DNA from: an uncultured Fretibacterium sp.
GTDB taxonomy: Bacteria > Synergistota > Synergistia > Synergistales > Aminobacteriaceae
DNA: 7,197 bases
Assembly: GCF_963548695.1 (NCBI RefSeq)
Contig: NZ_CAUUWA010000092.1
Coordinates: 1 to 7,197 of the forward strand
Direction: 5' to 3'
Shown here: piece after piece, positions 1 through 5,365 of the stretch
Position numbering within the stretch: position 1 is the stretch's first letter
How the letters are laid out: each line of letters starts with the position of its first letter
The notes under the pieces: generated by a model
The model's database searches: none
Seen by the model: only the letters and a program-made list of their open reading frames with translations
Told to the model about the DNA's origin: nothing
Translations under genes and position numbers: made by a program

Positions 1-1223
1 TGAACAAGAAGTTTGCGTGCAACGCGGAGTCCCAGTCCTACCTGGTGGAGATGGTTACGGGCATCCAGACGGTCAAGAGCCTGGCCATCGAGCCGCAGCT
101 GAACCACCGTTGGGAGGGGCTGTTGGCGAACTACGTCCGCTCCTCCTTCCGCGCTGGGTTCCTGAGCAGCCTTGCGGGCAGCACGGCGCACTTGATCCAG
201 AAGACGTCGACCCTCGCCATCCTGTGGTTCGGAGCACGGATGGTGATGCAGGGGGAGTTCACGGTCGGCCAGCTCATCGCGTTCCAGATGCTCTCCGGTC
301 GCGTCACGGAGCCCATATTGCGCCTGGCTACGCTTTGGCAGGATTTTCAGCAGGTTCGGCTCTCGATAGAGCGCCTTGGGGACGTGCTGAACTTCCCCGC
401 GGAGCCGGACAGCTCGCCGGGCCGCAGCTCGCTGGGTCGGATCAAGGGGCGGATCGAGTTCGACCACGTGGGGTTCCGGTATCGGCTGGACGGACCGCCG
501 ATACTGGACGACATCGACCTGACCGTGGAGCCGGGGACGACGGTGGGCATCGTAGGCCGTTCGGGTTCGGGTAAGAGCACGTTGACCAAGCTGGTGCAGA
601 GGTTTTATGTTCCCGTGCAAGGGCGGCTGCTCATCGACGGGGTCGACCTCGCCCAGGTCGATCCCGTGTGGCTCAGGCGTCAGATCGGCGTGGTGCTTCA
701 GGAAAACTTTCTGTTCAACGGAAGCGTGAGGGACAACATCGCCGTGGTGGATACGTCGGCGCCCCTGGAGCGCGTGATTGCGGCGGCGAAGCTCGCCGGA
801 GCCCACGACTTCATCCTGGAGCTTCCTGATGGATATGACACGCCGGTCGGGGAGCGGGGCTCGTCCCTGTCGGGGGGGCAGCGTCAGCGAATCGCGATAG
901 CGCGGACGCTGATGACCGATCCGCGCATTTTGATCTTCGATGAGGCGACGAGCGCGCTGGACTACGAGTCGGAGCGGATCATCCAGCAGAACCTGCGCAG
1001 CATCTGCCGGGGCCGGACGGTGTTCATCATCGCGCACCGGCTCTCCACAGTGCGCATGGCCGACACCATCCTGGCGATGGACAAGGGCCGCATCGTCGAG
1101 CGGGGAACGCACGACGAACTACTGAGAAAGGGCGGGCTTTACAGCTTTTTGCACCGGCAGCAGGCGCTGCTGGGCGATACGGAAGGGGCCGGAGGGGAGC
1201 CGGTTTCCAGCCGGGACGCATAA
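1..1223 (+). CDS. Type I secretion ABC exporter, HlyB-type, 5'-truncated by window edge
   Basis: This is the C-terminal part of a fused membrane/ATPase subunit that drives one-step export of RTX-type proteins through the inner membrane. The frame is already open at base 3 and reads NKKFACNAESQSYLVE, typical of the HlyB/LapB family core, so the start lies upstream and the internal ATG at 45 is not it. Two membrane segments of the exporter domain (about 150-300) precede the ATPase domain. The ATPase is intact: Walker A GRSGSGKST at 555-581, signature LSGGQ at 867-881, Walker B ILIFDE at 927-944, and the switch histidine in IIAHRLST at 1035-1037. The gene ends at TAA 1221-1223. The HlyD gene that should follow is displaced by a NTase-HEPN pair. 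The N-terminal peptidase-like domain, if any, is outside the window, so an HlyB versus bacteriocin-processing subtype cannot be read directly; the HlyD and RTX neighbours favour HlyB-like export. Confidence 0.95.
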   Translation, partial: NKKFACNAESQSYLVEMVTGIQTVKSLAIEPQLNHRWEGLLANYVRSSFRAGFLSSLAGSTAHLIQKTSTLAILWFGARMVMQGEFTVGQLIAFQMLSGRVTEPILRLATLWQDFQQVRLSIERLGDVLNFPAEPDSSPGRSSLGRIKGRIEFDHVGFRYRLDGPPILDDIDLTVEPGTTVGIVGRSGSGKSTLTKLVQRFYVPVQGRLLIDGVDLAQVDPVWLRRQIGVVLQENFLFNGSVRDNIAVVDTSAPLERVIAAAKLAGAHDFILELPDGYDTPVGERGSSLSGGQRQRIAIARTLMTDPRILIFDEATSALDYESERIIQQNLRSICRGRTVFIIAHRLSTVRMADTILAMDKGRIVERGTHDELLRKGGLYSFLHRQQALLGDTEGAGGEPVSSRDA

Positions 1224-1303
1224 AACATCTTGTCCCCGTCTTCTTGAAAAAGCTGTGGGATGATCCTTCTGATACACTTTGGGCGGGAGGGGTTCCGATT
1301 ATT

Positions 1304-1681
1304 ATGGAGAAGAATCCAATGGGAAGCGATACCAGTCGGAAAGCGATAGGAGAATTCGTCCGTCGCCTCCGGGGCATGGAGGGAGATAATCTTCTGCGTG
1401 TCGTTCTGTTCGGTTCTCTGGCGCGGGGGGAAGCCCGCGAGGACTCCGACGTCGACGTTTTTATTCTGCTCAAGGAATACGACAGGACGGGGGCGGAAAA
1501 AGCCGCCATAAAGGACAGAATTTTCGCTATCGCATCGGCGGTCGAGGATTTGAACGACCGCAAGGTCTACATCTCCCCGCTGATTCGGTCCGAGGCGACG
1601 TATATGAAGAACAGAAGAGCTTCCATGATTTATTATGACATCGCCGACGAGGGGATTCTGCTCTATGAAAAAGACGCTTGA
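1304..1681 (+). CDS. MNT-type nucleotidyltransferase, probable antitoxin partner of the downstream HEPN protein
   Basis: This is a small single-domain polymerase-beta-like nucleotidyltransferase. The signature is VVLFGSLARGEAREDSDVDV, an exact GS-X10-DXD metal/nucleotide-binding motif (GS at 1412-1417, DVD at 1448-1456). The C-terminal part (KVYISPLIRSEATY, then DEGILLYEKDA) matches the layout of small MNT proteins encoded with UPF0332-type HEPN partners. In known MntA/HepT-type systems the NTase neutralises the HEPN toxin by adenylylating it; that role here is inferred from family and pairing. Two starts are possible: ATG 1304 (GGAGGGG 11 bases upstream, 125 aa) or ATG 1319 (GGAGAAG 6 bases upstream, 120 aa). 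The second has better spacing. A TTG at 1244 lacks a ribosome site and adds non-conserved sequence. The gene overlaps the HEPN gene by 17 bases, which implies translational coupling. Confidence 0.85.
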   Translation: MEKNPMGSDTSRKAIGEFVRRLRGMEGDNLLRVVLFGSLARGEAREDSDVDVFILLKEYDRTGAEKAAIKDRIFAIASAVEDLNDRKVYISPLIRSEATYMKNRRASMIYYDIADEGILLYEKDA

Positions 1682-2078
1682 TGACGAGGACAGGAGATAT
1701 CTGGTACGTTCCTACGAGGCGAAGGCCCTGGAAGCCCTGGAGGATGCGCGCGATCTGCTCGAACGCAGACCGGGGCTGTCCGCGCGCATGTCCTACGAGG
1801 CCGCGTATCACTTTACGGCGGCGCTTTTTGTCAGTGGAGGAATTTCTCTGCCCCGAACGCATCGGGGCATGAACAGCGAATTGTATAGGAACTTCGTCGA
1901 CGTGGGGCTATTCCCCAAGGATGTGGCCTCCTGTCTCGGCCAGTTGGAAAAGGACCGCAGCACGGCTCAGTATGACCCCATTGAGAGGATCGAACCGGAG
2001 GAGGCGGAGCAGGATCTGGAGAAGGCCGAGTTGTTTTGTGCGGCCGTGCGGGAGCTGATTGCCAGACAGCTGTCTTAG
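1665..2078 (+). CDS. HEPN-domain protein (UPF0332 type), probable toxin of a NTase-HEPN pair
   Basis: This is a 137-aa all-helical HEPN protein. The start ATG 1665 has GAGGGG ten bases upstream and lies inside the end of the NTase gene (stop 1679-1681). Visible family features are an opening helix (YEAKALEALEDARDLLE), a second helix SYEAAYHFTAALFVSGG, the conserved THRGMNSELYRNFVDVGLF stretch, and near the C-terminus KDRSTAQYDP followed by an acidic helix EPEEAEQDLEKAE. The R-x4-YD segment corresponds to the RxxADY signature of UPF0332 proteins, not to the catalytic R-x4-6-H of ribonuclease HEPN toxins. No histidine is present there. Such proteins are genetically paired with MNT nucleotidyltransferases, as here. 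Whether this one is a toxin, an RNA binder or a regulatory partner cannot be read from the sequence. It lies between the two inner-membrane components of the T1SS. Confidence 0.83.
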   Translation: MKKTLDDEDRRYLVRSYEAKALEALEDARDLLERRPGLSARMSYEAAYHFTAALFVSGGISLPRTHRGMNSELYRNFVDVGLFPKDVASCLGQLEKDRSTAQYDPIERIEPEEAEQDLEKAELFCAAVRELIARQLS

Positions 2079-2134
2079 CCTGAACGCATCGTGTTGCGGC
2101 TGTATGGGTAGCGAGTCGATTCGGCCTGGCGGCT

Positions 2135-2141
2135 GGGGAGG
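2135..2141 (+). promoter_or_regulatory. Ribosome binding site deciding the HlyD-type gene start
   Basis: GGGGAGG lies four bases before ATG 2146. The in-frame alternatives upstream (TTG 2059, which lies inside the HEPN gene, and ATG 2104) have no such site and would add a cysteine-rich, non-family extension. This supports 2146 as the start, although the spacer is slightly short. Confidence 0.6.
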
Positions 2142-2145
2142 CGTA

Positions 2146-3534
2146 ATGTTCGGACTGCGGAAGGACGGCAAGAACGGAAACGGGAGGAAAAAGGGCGGGG
2201 ATCGCCCAAGACGCAGGGGCGAGGAATGGGGCCGCGAGGAGCTGGAGTTTCTTCCCGCGGCCCTGGAGATCGTGGAGAGCCCGCCGTCCCCGATAGGGCG
2301 TGCCCTGCTCTGGACCGTGGTCTCCTTCTTCCTGATAGCCCTGGTCTGGTCTATCGTCGGTACCGTGGACGAGGTGGCCGTAGCTCCGGGCAAGGTGATT
2401 CCATCGGGCTACACCAAGGTCGTGCAGGCGGAGGACAAGGGGATCGTCCGCAGGCTGAACGTCGCGAACGGAACGCCCGTCCGCGAGGGCGATGTTCTGA
2501 TCGAGCTGGACACGGTGATCACGGAGGCCGATATGGCCCGTCTGACGAAGGAGCGGGATTTTTACGTTCTGGACCTGGCGCGGCTCCTGGCCGACCGGGA
2601 CGGCAAGCCCTTCGTCCCGCCCCAGGGCGGCTGGGACCCCGAGGTAGTTCTGCATCAGCAGGAGCTTTCCCGGACGCGGCAGCTGGAGTTTCGATCCCGG
2701 CTCAACGTTCTGAAGCAGCAGGCGCTGATGGCGAAGGCGGCGCTGCGGAACTCGAAGCGGCAGTACGACAAGTATGCCGCCCTTCTGCCTATCGTGGCCG
2801 AGCAGAGGAAGAAGACGGAGGAACTTGCGTCGGACGGGACGGTGTCGCTGCTGGAGCATCAGACGTATCTTCAGAAGGAGATCGAGGTGAGGCAGGACCT
2901 CCTCTCCCAGCGTGCGGAGGTGGAGCGTAACGAACACACCGTCGCGGAGAGCGATATGGAGCTGAAGAAGGCGGAGAGCGAGTGGTACTCGGAGATATCT
3001 GCGCGAATCGTCGAGGACCGCAAGCAGCTCCAGGCTGTTGAGGAGGAGCTGGTCAAGGCGCAGGAGAAGAACCGGCTGAGCCGGATAACCGCGCCCATCG
3101 ACGGCGTGGTGCAGCAGCTGGAAGTTCATACGCTGGGCGCCATCGTGACGCCGGCCCAGCCTCTGATGCTGATCGTCCCGGCCGGAGGAGGGATAGAGTA
3201 CGAGGTCTGGGTGGAGAATCGGGATATCGGCTTCGTCCGGGCGGGGCAGGATGCCGAGGTCAAGGTGGAGACCTTCAGCTTCCAGAAGTACGGCACGCTT
3301 GAGGGATACGTGAAGTCCGTGGCGACGAAGGCGAAGGAGGACGAGAAGCGGGGCCTGATTTATCAGGCGCTGCTGGAGACCTCGCGCGACCATTACGTCG
3401 TCGAGGGGAAAAAGGTCCCGCTTCTTCCAGGGATGTCCGTGACGGGGGAGATCAAGATCCGCCGCAAACGGATCATCGAGTATTTTCTGGATACCTTCCG
3501 CCGCTATACGAACGAGGCGCTTCGGGAGAGGTGA
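2146..3534 (+). CDS. Type I secretion membrane fusion protein, HlyD family
   Basis: This 462-aa periplasmic adaptor links the ABC exporter to the outer-membrane channel. Domain order fits type I HlyD: a basic cytoplasmic tail (residues 1-45, KDGKNGNGRKKGGDRPRRR), one transmembrane helix at about 52-71 (RALLWTVVSFFLIALVWSIV), and the first lipoyl half-motif at about 91-122 (KGIVRRLNVANGTPVREGD). A long charged coiled-coil hairpin follows (about 125-310). The second lipoyl half begins at residue 314 (ITAPIDGVVQQLEV), then a beta-barrel region. The ending GMSVTGEIKIRRKRIIEYFL followed by DTFRRYTNEALRER is the family's typical tail. Length is normal for the family (about 430-480 aa). No defect is visible. 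In most loci this gene directly follows the ABC gene; here 922 bases carrying a NTase-HEPN pair separate them. A weak terminator-like hairpin follows the stop. Confidence 0.96.
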   Translation: MFGLRKDGKNGNGRKKGGDRPRRRGEEWGREELEFLPAALEIVESPPSPIGRALLWTVVSFFLIALVWSIVGTVDEVAVAPGKVIPSGYTKVVQAEDKGIVRRLNVANGTPVREGDVLIELDTVITEADMARLTKERDFYVLDLARLLADRDGKPFVPPQGGWDPEVVLHQQELSRTRQLEFRSRLNVLKQQALMAKAALRNSKRQYDKYAALLPIVAEQRKKTEELASDGTVSLLEHQTYLQKEIEVRQDLLSQRAEVERNEHTVAESDMELKKAESEWYSEISARIVEDRKQLQAVEEELVKAQEKNRLSRITAPIDGVVQQLEVHTLGAIVTPAQPLMLIVPAGGGIEYEVWVENRDIGFVRAGQDAEVKVETFSFQKYGTLEGYVKSVATKAKEDEKRGLIYQALLETSRDHYVVEGKKVPLLPGMSVTGEIKIRRKRIIEYFLDTFRRYTNEALRER

Positions 3535-3571
3535 GGAAGCGGCCGTTGTGGTCATTCCTTGAATTTGTTTT
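3534..3571 (+). terminator. Possible intrinsic terminator after the HlyD-type gene
   Basis: AGGAA (3534-3538) pairs with TTCCT (3555-3559), and GGCC (3541-3544) pairs with GGTC (3550-3553) around a GTTGT loop, with a small internal bulge. A T-rich but interrupted stretch follows (TTGAATTTGTTTT). The position immediately after the stop suits the end of the exporter transcript. The stem is imperfect and the T tract broken, so the call is tentative. Confidence 0.4.
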
Positions 3572-3592
3572 CACGCGCTTTACATTTATGTG

Positions 3593-3620
3593 TTTTTGCG
3601 CTTCAATCATCATATATAAT
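3593..3620 (+). promoter_or_regulatory. Candidate promoter for the ankyrin transcript or leader RNA
   Basis: A perfect TATAAT -10 hexamer lies at 3615-3620 inside an AT-rich stretch. The best-spaced -35 candidate is the weak TTTTTG at 3593-3598 (16-base spacer). A nearby TTTACA (3579-3584) matches better but is 30 bases away. A second -10-like TATAAA lies at 3629-3634. Transcription would begin near 3627. The poor -35 suggests an activator or weak activity. Confidence 0.4.
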
Positions 3621-3734
3621 GAACGAAGTATAAAATCTCATTTTTGAAAAATGGAATAGATTGGAACTCGGAAGGGTAATCGGGAGCGACGCGGCGACGC
3701 GCAGACCTGGGCAAACTACGAATTCCTGCGGATG

Positions 3735-3800
3735 AGCGCGAAGCGGCTGACCTCGATGTATCGAGATACTGAGGGAGGAAAGTTGCTTTGCGCTTTTTTT
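3735..3800 (+). terminator. Strong intrinsic terminator stem in the ankyrin gene leader
   Basis: AGCGCGAAGC (3735-3744) pairs over ten positions, with one G-T wobble, with GCTTTGCGCT (3785-3794). Six further T residues follow at once (3795-3800). The 40-base interior carries its own perfect small hairpin, CTCGAT/ATCGAG (3752-3765). The arrangement upstream of a gene start, about 110 bases downstream of a -10 box, is typical of an attenuator or the end of a small RNA. The 5' arm can also pair with CGCGC at 3698-3702, giving a possible antiterminator. Confidence 0.6.
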
Positions 3801-3833
3801 ATTCTTTCCGAACCGAGGAACGATAGAAATAGG

Positions 3834-3840
3834 GGAGGTG
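3834..3840 (+). promoter_or_regulatory. Ribosome binding site selecting a TTG start for the ankyrin gene
   Basis: GGAGGTG lies seven bases before TTG 3848, the only placement that opens the ankyrin frame with a signal peptide. An ATG at 3844 is out of frame, only three bases from the site, and its frame closes after about 34 codons. Confidence 0.65.
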
Positions 3841-3847
3841 GAAATGC

Positions 3848-4906
3848 TTGAACCGGAAACTTTATGCGAGGAGCCTGTTTTTTGCGCTGTCTTTTTCCCT
3901 GTGGTTTGGTATGACGATGCCGGCCCTTGGCGCTATGGGTACGGATGACTTTTTTGTGTTGGTGGAGAGCGGCGACATTAGGGATATAGAGGCTGCGATT
4001 CAAAAGGGGCAGAATATCGAGCAGGAGAATTCTTACGGGGAGACGCCGCTTTTTGTAGCCATCAGGAGAGGATATTCCGAGATCGTTCGACTGCTGCTTG
4101 GTGCCTCGGCTAATCCCAGGCACAGGGCTGATAAGAATATGACGGTCCTGCATTATGCCTTGTTCGCCTCGGCGAAGGGTCGTCCTCTGGGGAAGATGCT
4201 GGAGATCGTCAATCTTCTTCTGTTGAACGATATGAGCTTGGTCAATGTCCAGGACCAGAGAGGAAACACGCCGCTGCATTATTTTGCGTTGTTTTACAGC
4301 GACAGGGAAATCCGCAGGCAAATCCAGGGAGACTTGAAGGATATCCCGCGTCTGTTCGGGGCTTTGCTCCATGCGGGGGCGGATTTGAGCATCTGAGACA
4401 AGAGCGGCAATACGGCGCTTCACGATTCGGTCTTGGGAGGAGATGAGGAGGTGGCGCTCCTGCTGCTCCAGGCTGGGGCTGATGCTAGTGTCGTAAATAA
4501 CGAGGGGGTTACGCCCCTTTGGGGCGCTTCGGCCATGGGGCTGCCGAGGGTAGTGTCTGCTCTGCTGGAGCGTGGAGCGAATCCCAATGTTCGCATAGAG
4601 GGAATGACGCCTTTGCACGTAGCGACTGGAGTAGGGCTTTTGAGGCGTAAGCCTTCCGGAAAATGGGAAAGTTTCGGCGAGATGTTGAAGCGGATAGGGA
4701 AGGAGGAGACGGATTTTTTGAAGGTGACGAAATTGTTGGTTGAGGCAGGGGCGGAGGTCAATGCCTTGAGTGACCTTGGAGAATCTGAGACAGGAGAGAG
4801 GGGAACACCGCTCGATGTGGCTGAGGAGGGCGGAAGTACGATGGTTGCGAAGTACCTGAAAAGCGTCGGGGGCAGGAACAAGAAGCCCTGGTATTGGCCT
4901 ATCTGA
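3848..4906 (+). pseudogene. Exported ankyrin-repeat protein gene interrupted by an in-frame TGA
   Basis: The frame starts at TTG 3848 and codes for 352 codons if TGA 4394-4396 (codon 183) is read through. Residues 2-29 form a signal peptide: NRK, a hydrophobic core SLFFALSFSLWFGMTM, and a cleavage region PALGA, so the protein should act in the periplasm or beyond. About seven to eight ankyrin repeats follow, with markers GETPLFVAI (64-72), MTVLHYAL (98-105), GNTPLHYFAL (139-148), GNTALHDSV (187-195), GVTPLWGAS, GMTPLHVAT and GTPLDVAEE. The repeat register is perfect across the TGA: GADLSI, stop, DKSGNTALH. The position before D is often Arg in the repeat consensus, so CGA changed to TGA is the simplest explanation. 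The truncated 182-aa product would keep about four repeats. The downstream half has an in-frame GTG at 4451 preceded by GGGAGGA, so a restart is conceivable. A sequencing error or a conditional knockout are the alternatives. The partner is unknown; the gene lies one base ahead of a membrane-protein gene. Confidence 0.75.
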
Positions 4907-4907
4907 A

Positions 4908-5315
4908 ATGAGTGGTGAGCGAATCCCCTTCAGGTGGGGCAATCTTTGGCAGATTTTCTGGGCGTCCCTGGACGAGCTGTCCTTTGAGATGTTTTTGAAA
5001 ATGTTGCTTGTGTTGAGTATTGCTTACTGTTCCGGTTACGAAATAGGATCAAAAAATATGCTGAAGCCCGCAGAGCCATATGCCCCGATGGCTTGGATTT
5101 ATTATCTGGTTTCGTGGCCGGTCTTTGTCTTGTTTCGGTACTATTTTCTCCCTTCTCATTGGTTCTTGTGGATGAAATTTGCTGCAAGCATTCTGTACGG
5201 AGGAATCTTGGGGGTTCTTATTTCGTTGTTCTACTCTGTGTCATTGGAACAAACAATGACTGTAGTGGTATGTGCAGTGATTTCAGTAATGGTTTTGATA
5301 GGAGAGCCTTATTGA
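4908..5315 (+). CDS. Small multi-helix membrane protein, unknown function
   Basis: This is a 135-aa protein I do not recognise. The start ATG 4908 lies one base after the ankyrin stop (4904-4906) and lacks a ribosome site, so it probably depends on translation of the ankyrin frame. An amphipathic N-terminus (MSGERIPFRWGNLWQIFW) is followed by about four hydrophobic segments: FLKMLLVLSIAYCSGYEIG (about 29-47), MAWIYYLVSWPVFVLFRYYF (about 61-80), a third around FAASILYGGILGVLISLFYS (about 91-112), and MTVVVCAVISVMVLI near the C-terminus, which ends GEPY. No enzyme motif is visible. Base composition is much more AT-rich than the secretion genes, like its ankyrin neighbour, suggesting that the two were acquired or evolve together. 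Location between exporter and cargo allows a role in cargo surface attachment, self-protection or envelope sensing; none is shown by the sequence. Confidence 0.75.
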   Translation: MSGERIPFRWGNLWQIFWASLDELSFEMFLKMLLVLSIAYCSGYEIGSKNMLKPAEPYAPMAWIYYLVSWPVFVLFRYYFLPSHWFLWMKFAASILYGGILGVLISLFYSVSLEQTMTVVVCAVISVMVLIGEPY

Positions 5316-5321
5316 AGCTCA

Positions 5322-5346
5322 ATTTTGTAAATATATTTTGTAAATA
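5322..5346 (+). repeat. Tandem 12-bp direct repeat upstream of the RTX gene
   Basis: ATTTTGTAAATA occurs at 5322-5333 and again, identically, at 5335-5346, with one T between (13-base period). It occupies half of the 50-base gap between the membrane-protein stop and the RTX start at 5366. It may be a regulator binding site, an AT-rich promoter region, or a local duplication. Confidence 0.7.
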
Positions 5347-5365
5347 ATGAAGGGTGTGTGCAGTC

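Larger units (their letters stand above)
3535..3847 (+). other. 313-base intergenic region with promoter, leader and terminator elements
   Basis: This stretch has no well-supported protein gene. The first half is AT-rich and holds a TATAAT box. The second half is GC-rich and structured: CGCAG (3700-3704) can pair with CTGCG (3726-3730), CGCGC (3698-3702) can alternatively pair with GCGCG (3736-3740), and the 3735-3744 arm forms a terminator stem with 3785-3794. A ribosome site for the ankyrin gene closes it. A small open frame from ATG 3732 to TGA 3849-3851 exists but has no ribosome site. The layout suggests either a free small RNA of roughly 170 bases or a regulated leader of the ankyrin transcript. 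Confidence 0.6.

Noticed and set aside
1244..1278. Promoter with TTGAAA (1244-1249) before the NTase gene
   Set aside because: No -10 hexamer at suitable spacing. The TACACT candidate is 23 bases away.
1831..3555. Long minus-strand open frame opposite the HEPN and HlyD-type genes
   Set aside because: Low-complexity Leu/Arg/His-rich product without recognisable domains, caused by GC-rich codon bias of the HlyD-type gene, whose own frame is a clear family member.
3696..3770. Known riboswitch such as c-di-GMP-I or ZTP, suggested by GGGCAAAC and CCTGGGCAA
   Set aside because: Only short consensus pieces match. The P2-type stem of c-di-GMP-I does not pair, and the other conserved segments of either class are absent. 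Kept only as an unclassified leader.
4394..4396. TGA as a selenocysteine codon
   Set aside because: No clear SECIS-like hairpin directly downstream was seen, and ankyrin repeats have no redox site at this surface position where Arg is common.
3716..4942. 408-codon minus-strand open frame opposite the ankyrin gene
   Set aside because: No domain, and it runs exactly opposite a strongly patterned ankyrin frame with a signal peptide. An open antisense frame alone is not evidence for a gene.
5093..5347. Alternative + frame of 84 codons overlapping the membrane-protein gene
   Set aside because: Starts inside the 4908-5315 gene, lacks a convincing start site, and has no independent support.
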